Source: Candidatus Obscuribacterales bacterium (lineage in GTDB: Bacteria; Cyanobacteriota; Vampirovibrionia; Obscuribacterales; Obscuribacteraceae). Taken from it: a stretch of 64,000 nucleotides of DNA. The DNA lies in NCBI GenBank assembly GCA_020054205.1, contig JAGVLS010000041.1, positions 27,561 to 91,560 of the forward strand. Reading direction: 5' to 3'. The notes beneath the pieces were generated by a model that was not told the origin of the DNA, searched no databases, and was given only the letters and a program-made list of their open reading frames with translations. Below, in pieces: positions 1-10,396 of the stretch. Positions within the stretch are counted from its first letter, which is position 1. Every line of letters begins with the position of its first letter. The translations under genes and the position numbers were made by a program.

Positions 1-246
1 TGTACCATCTTCACGTAAACTCTGCTGCAAATGCCTGCCGTCTTTATAATCAATAATCCAACCAGTTTGACGTTTGGTTGGCCCAGGTGGATAAAAAATT
101 CCTTTTCTTTTCACTTCATCGGGAGATTGAACTGGTAGGTCTACATATTCACGTGGATCTGGTCTTGCTTGTCCAAAGGCTGAGTTATAGAAACAAAACA
201 ATACACTTAGAACCACAGTCAGTTGAAATATTGTTTGCCTATTCAT
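1..246 (-). CDS. Exported DG-repeat protein, N-terminal part only
   Basis: This is the first 82 codons of a protein whose C-terminus lies beyond the window edge. It starts MNRQTIFQLTVVLSVLFC, a hydrophobic signal peptide probably cut near AFG-QA, so the product should be exported. The visible end (GRHLQQSLREDGT) resembles the 'DGTL' units of the two lipoproteins at 15.9-18.6 kb, so I infer the same MORN-like/YwqK-like repeat family. Its ATG overlaps the TGA of the upstream gene (ATGA, 243-246), which indicates translational coupling in the aminopeptidase operon. It lacks an obvious lipobox. Function is unknown. Confidence 0.6.
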   Translation of the reverse strand, partial: MNRQTIFQLTVVLSVLFCFYNSAFGQARPDPREYVDLPVQSPDEVKRKGIFYPPGPTKRQTGWIIDYKDGRHLQQSLREDGT

Positions 247-1988
247 TGTTTTCCTTTCAAGCTTAGATTAATTCCACCCCCACTTATTTGCACTAGCTGA
301 ATATCATTTTCAACAGTGACTAAAGTAGGATTTCTTTTGCCATCGCTATTATCAATATAAGGATAAAGTTGAATAGCAGTTTCTTCCTTCATTGGTTCAC
401 GCACAATAGTTACATGATGACGAGTCAATTCCCATGGAGTTTTTACTCCTGCAGATCTCATAATCATAATAAGTTCTTTTTTCAACATCAAAGCATAGTT
501 TGCTGCTTTGACAAATTTATCCTCTGGATCCAGTCCTCTTCTAAGACGTGGATTTTGGGTAGCAATGCCAGTTGGGCATTTATCAGTATGGCAAAGCATG
601 GCCATAATACAGCCTTCTGCAATTAAAAAGCCGCGACCAATATTCACCATATCGGCACCCATAGCTATGTGCACAGCCACGTCCCCAGAAGTTGCTATTT
701 GTCCAGAGACTATTAATACAACATCATCACGCACACCAAATTCTCTCAGTGCATTATCAACCATAGGAATAGCATGCAGAATTGGCAAGCCCATCATATC
801 TGCTAATGCCAAAGGAGCAGCACCAGTTCCACCTTCACCACCGTCTACAGTAATGAAGTCAGGACCAGTACCAGTTTCTTTCATGTGCTTAGCTACACTA
901 CGAATAAAATCAGGACTACCAGCTACCATCTTAAAGCCAACTGGTTTGCCTGTTACTTCCTGCAACTTAGTTATGAACTGAAACAAGGAAGGAATGTCAG
1001 AAAATTCATCCCAACCAGCTGGCGAAATACAATTCACTCCCATTTCAATGCCACGCCATTCAGCAATTTCTCTAGTGATCTTTTCTTTAGGTAATTTACC
1101 ACCAGCACCTGGTTTTGCACCTTGAGCAAGCTTGATTTCAATACCTACTATTTGATCACTTTGTGCTACTTCTTTTATTTTGTCCCAATCAAGTTCATTA
1201 GTCCAAATTTTGCGATAACCACGTTCTGCTTTGGTAAGAATAAATTTGCGAAAACCAAATTTAGCTGGACCAAGCTGTAGAATAATCCTACCGCCACCAA
1301 CTTTTTCACGCACTAGTGGTTTTGGCTTTTCACATCTTCCAAGCTTATAATGTGCATTAGACCATAGTCGTGCAATTCTTTGCTTTAGCCGAATGCGTCT
1401 TATCACTCCATCTTCATGGAATGGAGTCAATCCACCTTCGCCAGTAAGCATATGAATATCAGATTCTTTAGCTGCACTAGATAAAGCACGCACTGCTTCT
1501 TCTGAAATTGATCCCCAGCTCATTCCAGATATATTAATAGGAGATGGGCAAGTATATGGCTTACGTCTCTTTTTGCCAATAACAATTGCTGGTAATTTGT
1601 CCCCCAAGTCTCTTTGAGAAGTAGGAAACATAGAAGGCAAAAGGTGAATTTGCCCTACATCGCGATACCGTTCATCAGTACCATAACCAATATTATTATT
1701 GATGCCTTTTGCTGAACGAGCAATATAGGCACGCACAACTTCCGGATAAGGTCTTTCATCTCTTTTACCAGCAATAAAATATTGATGTATTTTATCGCGT
1801 ATACTTAAAGACAAATAACGAAACCAGCCAATCAAAGGATAATTGCGCCTAATAGCATGTTGTCTTTGTACATAGTCAAATATAGCTATCACTGTGCCCA
1901 AGACAACAATTATTGCTACGGTAATAATTGGCTTAATCAAAAAGATAAGGGCAAGCACAGATAATATCACCAACCAAAGCCAAGGCAT
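243..1988 (-). CDS. Membrane-anchored glutamate synthase-like FMN/3Fe-4S protein
   Basis: This 581-residue protein matches the stand-alone FMN-binding domain of the glutamate synthase large subunit. Residues 1-40 form one or two hydrophobic membrane segments. The synthase domain follows: SGMSWGSISEEA near 154-165, GEGGLTPFHEDG near 183-194, IKLAQGAKPGAGGKLP near 285-300 and VDGGEGGTGAAP near 381-392. Cys460, Cys466 and Cys471 keep the spacing of the three 3Fe-4S ligands of GltB. There is no glutaminase domain, so it probably handles electrons or a different amino donor; classic glutamate synthase activity is unproven. A strong GGGGAGG site precedes the ATG. It is the fifth gene of the aminopeptidase operon, suggesting a role in using released amino acids. 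Confidence 0.88.
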   Translation of the reverse strand: MPWLWLVILSVLALIFLIKPIITVAIIVVLGTVIAIFDYVQRQHAIRRNYPLIGWFRYLSLSIRDKIHQYFIAGKRDERPYPEVVRAYIARSAKGINNNIGYGTDERYRDVGQIHLLPSMFPTSQRDLGDKLPAIVIGKKRRKPYTCPSPINISGMSWGSISEEAVRALSSAAKESDIHMLTGEGGLTPFHEDGVIRRIRLKQRIARLWSNAHYKLGRCEKPKPLVREKVGGGRIILQLGPAKFGFRKFILTKAERGYRKIWTNELDWDKIKEVAQSDQIVGIEIKLAQGAKPGAGGKLPKEKITREIAEWRGIEMGVNCISPAGWDEFSDIPSLFQFITKLQEVTGKPVGFKMVAGSPDFIRSVAKHMKETGTGPDFITVDGGEGGTGAAPLALADMMGLPILHAIPMVDNALREFGVRDDVVLIVSGQIATSGDVAVHIAMGADMVNIGRGFLIAEGCIMAMLCHTDKCPTGIATQNPRLRRGLDPEDKFVKAANYALMLKKELIMIMRSAGVKTPWELTRHHVTIVREPMKEETAIQLYPYIDNSDGKRNPTLVTVENDIQLVQISGGGINLSLKGKQ

Positions 1989-2008
1989 GATATTCCTCCC
2001 CTTTTTGC

Positions 2009-2449
2009 TTATAATTTCAAAGTCAAATTGCCTATTTGTCCATTACGCAACTTAATTTCAATTACAAGCGGCTTAGTCTCGATCACTAGCGGAAATTGCA
2101 ACTGCTGATTATTGCTTACAGCAACAAGTTGTGCTGCTAATGGTTGCAATAAACTATCAAATGCAAATCGTTTTACCTGCTCTTCCTGACTACGACAAGC
2201 AGCGGAAGCACTTCTTACTTGCAAGCAAGCATTGTCGTAATCTCCAGCATCTAAAAATCCTTGGGCTTTAGCAAGTGATCTTTTGGCAGCTGTCAAATCT
2301 ACAAAAATACCATCACCAAATTGGGCTGCCAATTGTTCGATATATCTTCCAGCATCACGAATACAATCTCTGGCTACCATGCGGGTTGGGCGCGTCGGAT
2401 CAACCCAGACAACTCCAAGTTCTTCTTCAGGAGCATCATCTGCGCTCAT
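2009..2449 (-). CDS. Small conserved-looking protein of unknown function
   Basis: I do not recognise this roughly 146-residue soluble protein. The N-terminus is acidic (SADDAPEEE), the middle is a predicted helical stretch rich in Ala/Gln (about 35-110), and the C-terminus is beta-like and hydrophobic (LVIEIKLRNGQIGNLTLKL). It has no signal peptide or membrane segment. I start it at the ATG at 2449 because GGAG (2456-2459) lies six bases upstream; the ATG at 2455 would abut that site. It lies 12 bases after the last M1 aminopeptidase gene and 20 bases before the GltB-like gene, so it is co-transcribed and may be an accessory protein of that pathway. Confidence 0.7.
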   Translation of the reverse strand: MSADDAPEEELGVVWVDPTRPTRMVARDCIRDAGRYIEQLAAQFGDGIFVDLTAAKRSLAKAQGFLDAGDYDNACLQVRSASAACRSQEEQVKRFAFDSLLQPLAAQLVAVSNNQQLQFPLVIETKPLVIEIKLRNGQIGNLTLKL

Positions 2450-2461
2450 ATACATCTCCTT

Positions 2462-5041
2462 CTATTTTTTTGCAAGCATTTTTGCTTGATAAACAGATTC
2501 AAGGAATTGTGATTCTCTTTTTCTAAATGCAACAGCAATACGTAACAGTTCCAAATATTGAGGAATGGCTTTTTCGCCACCCTTAATTTGCCTGCTACTT
2601 AATGTCATCCGCACGTCTTCCTCCAATTCCGGAGTCGATAGTGCAACAATGCCACTAAAGACTCTTGTAAAACCAATTTCAGGAAATCTGGTCAGCATTT
2701 CATCAAAATGATCTTTGACAAATTGCCACGTGCGTGCCGCAATATTTTGGTTTTGCATTAAATAAGCAACAAGACCAGGTGCATCTTGACTGCGCACTTC
2801 ATCAGTAATAGTAGCTGCTAAAGTTTCCTCAAGCAGCTGAGTATCATTAAAGCTAGCAAGGGCAAACAATGATCTTTGCTGCTCTTGCGGAGTGAGAGCT
2901 GCATGATAAGCAAGCTTGAACTCATTATACTCGCTAGTGCTACCTGTGTAAGCAACAACACTAATCATAGCTGGGACTACATCGACGGCAATAGCTGCAC
3001 GATCAGCTTTATACCGAACATACATAGCTCGCACTATATTTTGCACTTCTACATCACCACCAACTGTGCCAAGAAAATTTACTAGCGAGCCTCGCAATCT
3101 TTTAATCTCTGATGAATCGGATGATTTTTCATCAAAACCAAGTTCATCTAGAATTGGCCTGGCTAATTCACAAATATCTTGAGACAAAGCCTTTTTCAAT
3201 GACTCAGGTAAAACACTGTAAATTGTGGTCAAAGAATCAATGATAATTGACCAAACGTTTGGATCTTTTTCAAGCGCAAACATTTGAATCAATTCAATAT
3301 ATTCCGAAGATGACACTAGTCCCGCTTGCACACAAGCCCAAGTATCGTTGACAAAGTTAAATCTTTCAATTGGCGAGAGAATTTCTTGAACATTTTTCAC
3401 TAATTTGCTAGCAAGTGAAGCAGAATATCTTGTACGGTAAAAACCGTAGCTGCCAGCATTTACCACAATCCATTCTAAACCCTCACCAATATAAATATTT
3501 TTCTGGCGCTGGTTTAGTTCAATTGTAGTTTCAATAATGCCGTCACGGGTTTTAGCTCTTATTGTTATTGGCACCAACCAAATTTGATCATTATCAACTG
3601 CTTCAGCTAAATACTTAAAGCAGCGCTGACTTAAAGTAATTGCGCCAGGAATTTCAGATGCTTCCACTGTAATGAGCGGATACCCAGGACGGAAAATCCA
3701 CCCTTCCATCATTTGACGCACTGGCTTTTTAGCAATTAATTCTAGAGCATCCCACAAATCACTAGTCTCAGTACTACCTAAAGCATGTTGTTTCATATAA
3801 TGAGCAATGCCTTGGCGAAATATTTCCGCTCCAAGATATTGCTCCAACATTCTCATAACAGAACAACCTTTTCGATAAGTAATTACATCTACCATAGCTA
3901 ACGCTTGTGATGCGCTAGCAACCAGCGCTTCAATAGGACGTGTACTTGCCAATCCATCAGTTTTTAAAGCATTGGCTCGATCTGCACTACAGAATCGGTT
4001 CCAGACATGCCATTCTGGTTTCCATTCATCAAGAGATTTATTACTCATGAATGTAGCAAATGCTTCATTGAGCCACAGTCCATTCCACCATGACATGGTG
4101 ACATAATCACCAAACCACATATGGGCAATTTCGTGATGCACAACTTCGCCTACACGCGCTAATTCAGCAAGGCTGGCTGTCTTTTCATCAACAAGCAATG
4201 CTGTCTCTCTATAGGTAATACAACCGAAATTTTCCATGCCGCCAAAAGCAAAATTAGGGATAGCAATCATATCCAGCTTAGTACTGGGATACTTAATTTC
4301 AAAATACTTTTCGTAACGAGCCAACACAAAGGCAGCTGCCTTAAGAGCAAATCTAGTCAAATGTGACTTACCTGGCACATGATAAATGCGAATATCAGTT
4401 CCATTCACATTAATAGGCTCAGTAGCCTCTAAATTTCCAATTACCCAAGCCACTAGATAAGTTGACATGCTTATCGTTTCAGCAAAAACAACTTCTTTCT
4501 TTCCAGAAGGAAGTACTGTTTCTTTTACAACTGGTGAATTTGAAATAGCAGTTTGATCTTTTGAAATCACAAGAGTCAAATTGTATTTTGCTTTAAAACT
4601 AGGTTCATCAAAACAAGGGAAGGCACGACGAGCATCTGTTGGCTCAAACTGAGTAGAACCAATGATTTGTTCTTTGCCGGCTCCATCTTTGTAAGTACTA
4701 GTATAAAAGCCATTTAGACGTCCATCCAAGCGCCCCTGATATTTCAAATGTAGACGCCACTTGCCAGTACCAAGCAGTCCACTGAAACAAATAATTAGTC
4801 TTTCATTAGCATTATCCCAATGAATAATGCCATACATGCGCGCACCAGACTTATTTTCAACATATACAGAACCATGCTTTACTTTAAGCGCTAAAGCATT
4901 AAGAACCACCTCTGATACTGGCTTTTTCACATCAAGAGCAATTGCAACACGTCCTGAAAATGTACCAGAATCATATCTAGGTTCAATTTTTATCCAATAG
5001 CGCGTAGGGGAAACATCAGATGATAGTCTGTTATTATCCAT
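2462..5041 (-). CDS. M1 family aminopeptidase (third of tandem triplet)
   Basis: Zinc aminopeptidase of 859 residues that should remove N-terminal amino acids from peptides. The exopeptidase loop is GGMEN (267-271), a Gly-for-Ala variant of GAMEN. The zinc site is HEIAH (303-307) with Glu326, giving the HExxH-x18-E spacing. The transition-state tyrosine lies in ITYRKG. The layout is an N-terminal beta domain, the thermolysin-like catalytic domain and a long helical ERAP1-C-like domain. There is no signal peptide, so it acts in the cytoplasm. GGAG lies seven bases before its ATG, which overlaps the end of the preceding aminopeptidase by 8 bases. Its loop variation suggests a preference differing from that of its two paralogues. 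Confidence 0.96.
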   Translation of the reverse strand: MDNNRLSSDVSPTRYWIKIEPRYDSGTFSGRVAIALDVKKPVSEVVLNALALKVKHGSVYVENKSGARMYGIIHWDNANERLIICFSGLLGTGKWRLHLKYQGRLDGRLNGFYTSTYKDGAGKEQIIGSTQFEPTDARRAFPCFDEPSFKAKYNLTLVISKDQTAISNSPVVKETVLPSGKKEVVFAETISMSTYLVAWVIGNLEATEPINVNGTDIRIYHVPGKSHLTRFALKAAAFVLARYEKYFEIKYPSTKLDMIAIPNFAFGGMENFGCITYRETALLVDEKTASLAELARVGEVVHHEIAHMWFGDYVTMSWWNGLWLNEAFATFMSNKSLDEWKPEWHVWNRFCSADRANALKTDGLASTRPIEALVASASQALAMVDVITYRKGCSVMRMLEQYLGAEIFRQGIAHYMKQHALGSTETSDLWDALELIAKKPVRQMMEGWIFRPGYPLITVEASEIPGAITLSQRCFKYLAEAVDNDQIWLVPITIRAKTRDGIIETTIELNQRQKNIYIGEGLEWIVVNAGSYGFYRTRYSASLASKLVKNVQEILSPIERFNFVNDTWACVQAGLVSSSEYIELIQMFALEKDPNVWSIIIDSLTTIYSVLPESLKKALSQDICELARPILDELGFDEKSSDSSEIKRLRGSLVNFLGTVGGDVEVQNIVRAMYVRYKADRAAIAVDVVPAMISVVAYTGSTSEYNEFKLAYHAALTPQEQQRSLFALASFNDTQLLEETLAATITDEVRSQDAPGLVAYLMQNQNIAARTWQFVKDHFDEMLTRFPEIGFTRVFSGIVALSTPELEEDVRMTLSSRQIKGGEKAIPQYLELLRIAVAFRKRESQFLESVYQAKMLAKK

Positions 5042-7676
5042 TGTCTTTCTCCGTGCACTCTAATTCTCTTATTTGAAATTGACAAGCTATTTCCAATTGT
5101 TCTAGATATTGTGGAATTGCTTTTTCACCACTTTTCACTGGGTGTTCAGCAAAAAACCTCTTAATACCTGGCAACAAATTCCGATCGACCAAAGCAGTAA
5201 TACCTTCGCATAAACGAACTATCATTTGCATTGCATAAGATTTTATAATTTGTTCCCAATTTGCTTGTACAAATTCCCAAGCACGCAAACTAGCCTTTTG
5301 ATTTTGCAATAAGCGTTGCAAAATCAAAGGTGCATCTTGTGTACGTATGGAACCATCTAAACAAGCAACAAGAGTTTTTTCAATAAGCTCAGCTTGTCCA
5401 AATGAAGCTAGAGCAAACAAATATCTTCTTTCTTCCTGCGGTGTACCAGTGATAGCTGCTTGCTTTCTCTTAGTATCAAAATGATCATAAAGTGCTGCAT
5501 TACCATTAATTGCTAAAATCTCAATTACCGCTGGAATTAAATTTGCATCAACAGATGTTTTGCTCAATTGATAAAGAGCATATAAATCACGGGCATTACT
5601 AACTACTAATTCGTCGCCCAAAGCACCAAGCATAGTTAATAGTAACGCACGGATCTGAGAAGTTTGCGGATCTTCATCACGTCTAGATTCCCACCCTAGG
5701 CTATCTAAAGTTGGTCCAATGATTTGCTTTGTTAAACTGATAAAAGACTCTTGATTGTAGATTTGCGCTCGATGTAAATATCTGAGTGCACCGGTAATAA
5801 GAGTCCAGATATTTAAGTCCAAATTTACATCATTTGTAGTCAGTAATTTTGCCATTTGCAAAAACGATTCTAAACGTATCTGCCCTGATAATACTAATGC
5901 CCAATTATCACTAACAAAATTAAATAACTCTGCTGGATTAAACTGACGCAAATTATTAATAGCATTATCTTGCAAAGCGCCTAAATATTGCACACGGAAA
6001 AATCCACTGCCATTTGCATTAACAACTAAACTAGATAAGTCTTCTCCTAAATAAATTGTCTGTTCGCAAGAAGAGAGCAAAATAGTTTTTTCAACAGTAC
6101 CAACATTACCGTCACCCAAATTTAGTTGGGTACGAATTACAATTGGTATTTGCCAGACTTGAGAAGTTTGAGTTTGAGCAAAGGCTCCTGTTGGTAAATA
6201 TTTAAATGGCGTTTGTCTAAATGTAACACAGCCATCGATGGGAGATTTTTCAACCGTAATTAATGGATAACCAGGTTGAAATACCCAGCTATTCATCATT
6301 TCGTTTACTGAACATGCTAATGCGCCAGCATTAACATGTTCGATAGCATCCCAGAGATCTGGAGTATCAGCGTTAGCAAATTGATAGCGATAGAGAAATC
6401 TAACGATGCCTTCGCGAAATTTCTCTTCGCCTAAAGTCAATTCAAGCATACGCAATATTGCACAGCCTTTATCATAAGTCAACACATCAAACATTGCTCG
6501 CGCTTGCTCTGGACTTCCCACTGGAAATTCAATGGCACGCGTATTGTGCAGTCCATCAATGCGCATAGCATACGCTCTCTCCACATTGAAAGCATCCCAG
6601 AATTTCCATTCTGGCTTCCAAGCATCCATAGCTTTAGCTGCCATAAAGGTAGCAAATGCTTCATTAAGCCACAATCCATTCCACCACGACATTGTAACTA
6701 AGTCACCAAACCACATATGAGCAATTTCATGCATCACTACTTCGGCTACACGCATTAGCTCAGGCAAACTTGCATTATTTTCGTCAATGAGCAGAGCTGT
6801 TTCACGAAAAGTAATACAAGCAAAATTTTCCATAGCCCCCGAGGCAAAATCTGGGATAGCAACTAAATCCAGCTTTTTACAAAATCCATACTCAGTGAAT
6901 CCCGCCTTGCCTGGGTAGGATTTACGGAAATATTCTTCAAAATATTCGAGCGAAAATTGCGCTACAGCCAAAGCATATTGAGCAAGATCTGCTTTTCCAG
7001 GTACACAATAAACCCTGATTTGCGTATCACCAGAAAGTACCGACTTTGACTTTTCCAGATGCCCAATAATAAATGCCACTAAATAAGTGGACATTTTTAT
7101 GCTGGATGCAAATTTCAAAGTCTTTTTACCGGTTTCAGAATGACGAATTGTTTTTAGCAGGTGAGAATTAGAAATAGCATCTAAGTCTTCATCGATGGTA
7201 AGATTGATTTGAAATTCTGCTTTAAAATCAGGTTCATCAAAACAAGGAAAAGCACGCCGAGCATCAGCAGGCTCAAACTTAGTTGTAGCAATAATATCTT
7301 CTTTGCCATCAGAAGTTTTATATGTGCTGCGATAAAAGCCTCTCAGCTTACCATTTAAAATACCATTGAATTTAAGCTGCAAATGCCAGTTTGAATTTTT
7401 GCCAATTATGCCATCAAACTTTATACAAGCTCTTTCGTTTGGCTCATCAAGTACAACTTTGCCAATTAAAGATGTACCATTTTTATTACAGATTATTGCC
7501 TCTGTAATTATCAACTCAGCAGAGTTTAAAACAATTTCTTGCACTGGCTCGGTAATATCCAAATGAATATCTGCTTCACCAGAAAAAATTCCTGCTTTTA
7601 AATCCGGAGCGATATGCAAAATATAGTGCAAGGGAATAGCTGTGCGTGGCAGGCGATCAAAGCCCTTACTCGTCAT
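5034..7676 (-). CDS. M1 family aminopeptidase (second of tandem triplet)
   Basis: Zinc aminopeptidase of 880 residues, clearly paralogous to its two neighbours. GAMEN is at 280-284, HEIAH at 316-320 and the third zinc ligand is Glu339. LTYDKG carries the usual catalytic tyrosine. An insert near 255-268 (GKAGFTEYGFCKK) distinguishes it from the other two copies. The C-terminal half is an ERAP1-C-like helical domain. No export signal is visible, so cytoplasmic peptide trimming is the likely job. GAGG stands just before its ATG, 29 bases after the upstream gene, and its 3' end overlaps the next gene. It is one of three full-length, apparently active copies. Confidence 0.96.
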   Translation of the reverse strand: MTSKGFDRLPRTAIPLHYILHIAPDLKAGIFSGEADIHLDITEPVQEIVLNSAELIITEAIICNKNGTSLIGKVVLDEPNERACIKFDGIIGKNSNWHLQLKFNGILNGKLRGFYRSTYKTSDGKEDIIATTKFEPADARRAFPCFDEPDFKAEFQINLTIDEDLDAISNSHLLKTIRHSETGKKTLKFASSIKMSTYLVAFIIGHLEKSKSVLSGDTQIRVYCVPGKADLAQYALAVAQFSLEYFEEYFRKSYPGKAGFTEYGFCKKLDLVAIPDFASGAMENFACITFRETALLIDENNASLPELMRVAEVVMHEIAHMWFGDLVTMSWWNGLWLNEAFATFMAAKAMDAWKPEWKFWDAFNVERAYAMRIDGLHNTRAIEFPVGSPEQARAMFDVLTYDKGCAILRMLELTLGEEKFREGIVRFLYRYQFANADTPDLWDAIEHVNAGALACSVNEMMNSWVFQPGYPLITVEKSPIDGCVTFRQTPFKYLPTGAFAQTQTSQVWQIPIVIRTQLNLGDGNVGTVEKTILLSSCEQTIYLGEDLSSLVVNANGSGFFRVQYLGALQDNAINNLRQFNPAELFNFVSDNWALVLSGQIRLESFLQMAKLLTTNDVNLDLNIWTLITGALRYLHRAQIYNQESFISLTKQIIGPTLDSLGWESRRDEDPQTSQIRALLLTMLGALGDELVVSNARDLYALYQLSKTSVDANLIPAVIEILAINGNAALYDHFDTKRKQAAITGTPQEERRYLFALASFGQAELIEKTLVACLDGSIRTQDAPLILQRLLQNQKASLRAWEFVQANWEQIIKSYAMQMIVRLCEGITALVDRNLLPGIKRFFAEHPVKSGEKAIPQYLEQLEIACQFQIRELECTEKDNG

Positions 7677-7705
7677 CTTATCCTCTTTCTGTTTTATGGA
7701 ATATC

Positions 7706-10396
7706 TCAGGCGCTCTTGCTTAAACTAAACTGCACCATCAAGCTTTCTTCATATCTTTGTTTAAACAAAATTGCCACTTGCAACAATTCCAAGGTTTGAG
7801 CAATTGCTTTATCACCACCATGAATCGGATTTTCCAAGAAGAATGCTCTTACCTCCGATTCAAGCTCTGGCGTTGCTAATTCAACCACCGCTTCGCACAT
7901 ATAGACAATACGACTGGGAGGATAAAGACTAACAATGGCTTGCCAATTATTTTTGATAAAATCCCAAGTTACGTTACGAGAGACTTCATTCATCATCGTA
8001 CGAGCAATAACCATTGGTGCATCTTGAGTACGAATGGCATTTGGATCAATGCAAGAAACTAATGTTCTTTGCAATAATTCTAGGTCGTTGAATTCGCTGA
8101 GAGCACGCAAATAGCGTTGGCGCTCTTGTGGAGGAAGATCTGGTGCTTGCGCTAAGGCAGCAAATTCATCATACTGTGCTTTGCTGCCACGGTAAGCAAC
8201 AATAGAAAGTATTGCCGTACAAACATCTCCATCGAGATTTTGAAAAGCATTTTTATCGGCATAAATAGAATTTGCTTTTTCTTGAACCTGAACATCACCG
8301 CCTAAAATAGCAAGTCCTCTAATTACACTTGCTCTAAGCTCACGCATTTGGACGGACTCAGGTTCTGATTCGTTATTACAAGTATGCCAACCAAGTTTTT
8401 CATGGAGAGGTCTTAAAAGCTGACAAACATATTGCTCAAAAGCAGGTCGATGTGACTTAGGCAAAGTACGTTTAATAGTCCTTAAAGCATCAAATATTTG
8501 TGCCCAGACATTTGGATCCGTTTCATCACTAAATAACTTAAGCATCTCAAGGAAAACTTGGTCATTAAAATTCCCAAGTCTTATGCCAGCTAAAAGACCA
8601 GCCCACATATCACTAATTATATTAGTGCGTTCAATAACAGATAATTCTACTCTATTATCAGTCAACTTACTAAGTAATGAGTCGTCATAAAGCACACGGT
8701 AAAAACCATGACCACCAGCATTAACAATTACCCACTCTATGTTTTCACCAATATAAACAGAGGCATTTTCTTCGCTCAACAAAAATTTCTTTTCCACTAT
8801 GCCTTGCGCTGTTTTAGCACACAGCATAACAGGAATTTGCCATATCGTAGATTTAGAGTCAGAGTCAATATTGCCATAAGATAAATATTTAAATGGCGTT
8901 TGGTGAAAATGAATTGATGATGCTTCTGCAGCAACTGTGACTAACGGAAAGCCTGGCTCCATAATCCAATTGTTCATAATTTGTCGCACAGATAAACCAG
9001 AACTTTCTTCCAAAGCATTCCACAAATCATTCGTATCTGTATTGTCATAAGCATGACGAGCCATATAGAGAGCAATGCCTTTTTGGAAAATATCTTCGCC
9101 AAGATATTGTTCCAGCATTCTTAATACACCACCACCTTTTTCATAAGTAATATAATCAAACATGGCATCAGCTTCTTCAGGCTCTCTAACTTCAAATTCA
9201 ATTGGTCGCGTGGCAAATAAAGCATCTACGCGCATAGCTGGTACGCGCTCAGTACAAGCTACCCTGTTCCACAGTTGCCAATTAGGCATGAATGCATCTG
9301 CACATTTAAATTCCATAAACGTAGCAAATGCCTCATTCAACCAAAGTCCATGCCACCAGTGCATAGTGACTAAATCACCAAACCACATGTGGGCTATCTC
9401 GTGCATCACTACTTCGGCAATACTTTCTAATTCGCCAGCACTAGCCTTATTTTCATCAACCAACAAACGTGCTTCACGGAAAGTGATACAAGCAAGATTT
9501 TCCATGGCGCCAGAGGCAAAATCCGGGATAGCAAGCAAATCAAGTTTGCGTCCTCCGGGATATGGCAAACCAAAATAACGCTCGAAGTAGCAAATAGCAA
9601 AGCAAGCAGATCTAAGAGCAAATTTTGTCAGATGCTCTTTGCCAGGCACACACCAAGCTGTAATATCAACACCATTGACACATATTGGTTCTGTTTTTTG
9701 CAGGCGTCCAATAACAAAAGCAACCAAGTATGTCGACATTTTCATAGTGGTGGCAAATTCGATAAGTTTCAAGGCTTGATTGTCAACCAACATATCATGC
9801 AATTGAAACGGAAAATATTGTTTTGCCTCAAGAGCATTTAAAGGCATTTGTTTTATTGCCAGTCCGTTAGAAACCACACCAAGGCTGTGTTCCACAATAA
9901 GAGAAACTTTGAAAGTTGCTTTGAAATCTGGTTCATCAAAACACGGGAAAGCACGGCGAGCATCAGCAGCCTCAAACTGTGTGCAAGCAATTACATGTTG
10001 CGTACCATTTTCGTCTTTATACTGGCTGCGATAAAAGCCTTTTAGCTTATCGTTCAAAATCCCTCGAAAAGCTAAAGCAATTTGCCATTTGCCTTTGCCA
10101 ATTGAACCGTTAACTTTGACGTGTAATCTCTCGCGCTTACTATCAAGTCGAATGATGCATGGCAAAGAAGTACCATCTTGACTTGTGAGGCTGACCTCAT
10201 AAATTCCTAAGTCTGCCGAATTAAGAACAATTTCTTGAGTGCTTTCAAGAACATCAACATCGATTTTTACTCGGCCAACAAAATTTGCTTTATCTAAGTC
10301 AGGCATAAGAAGCAATTCATAATGCTCAGGCACAACAGTTCTTGCTAAACGATAGTTATATGCAAGTGCATCTACACTCTGATCATGCTCAGTCAT
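7706..10396 (-). CDS. M1 family aminopeptidase (first of tandem triplet)
   Basis: Zinc aminopeptidase of 896 residues and the first gene of the operon. GAMEN is at 296-300, HEIAH at 332-336 and Glu355 completes the zinc site; ITYEKG holds the catalytic tyrosine. An extra loop around 185-207 is absent from the neighbours. The C-terminal third is the helical ERAP1-C-like region. There is no signal peptide. The ribosome site is AAAGGA before ACTCAG-ATG. The promoter should lie in the 650-base gap shared with the divergent M4 protease gene, where several palindromes occur. All catalytic residues are intact, so it should be active; specificity cannot be read from sequence. Confidence 0.96.
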   Translation of the reverse strand: MTEHDQSVDALAYNYRLARTVVPEHYELLLMPDLDKANFVGRVKIDVDVLESTQEIVLNSADLGIYEVSLTSQDGTSLPCIIRLDSKRERLHVKVNGSIGKGKWQIALAFRGILNDKLKGFYRSQYKDENGTQHVIACTQFEAADARRAFPCFDEPDFKATFKVSLIVEHSLGVVSNGLAIKQMPLNALEAKQYFPFQLHDMLVDNQALKLIEFATTMKMSTYLVAFVIGRLQKTEPICVNGVDITAWCVPGKEHLTKFALRSACFAICYFERYFGLPYPGGRKLDLLAIPDFASGAMENLACITFREARLLVDENKASAGELESIAEVVMHEIAHMWFGDLVTMHWWHGLWLNEAFATFMEFKCADAFMPNWQLWNRVACTERVPAMRVDALFATRPIEFEVREPEEADAMFDYITYEKGGGVLRMLEQYLGEDIFQKGIALYMARHAYDNTDTNDLWNALEESSGLSVRQIMNNWIMEPGFPLVTVAAEASSIHFHQTPFKYLSYGNIDSDSKSTIWQIPVMLCAKTAQGIVEKKFLLSEENASVYIGENIEWVIVNAGGHGFYRVLYDDSLLSKLTDNRVELSVIERTNIISDMWAGLLAGIRLGNFNDQVFLEMLKLFSDETDPNVWAQIFDALRTIKRTLPKSHRPAFEQYVCQLLRPLHEKLGWHTCNNESEPESVQMRELRASVIRGLAILGGDVQVQEKANSIYADKNAFQNLDGDVCTAILSIVAYRGSKAQYDEFAALAQAPDLPPQERQRYLRALSEFNDLELLQRTLVSCIDPNAIRTQDAPMVIARTMMNEVSRNVTWDFIKNNWQAIVSLYPPSRIVYMCEAVVELATPELESEVRAFFLENPIHGGDKAIAQTLELLQVAILFKQRYEESLMVQFSLSKSA

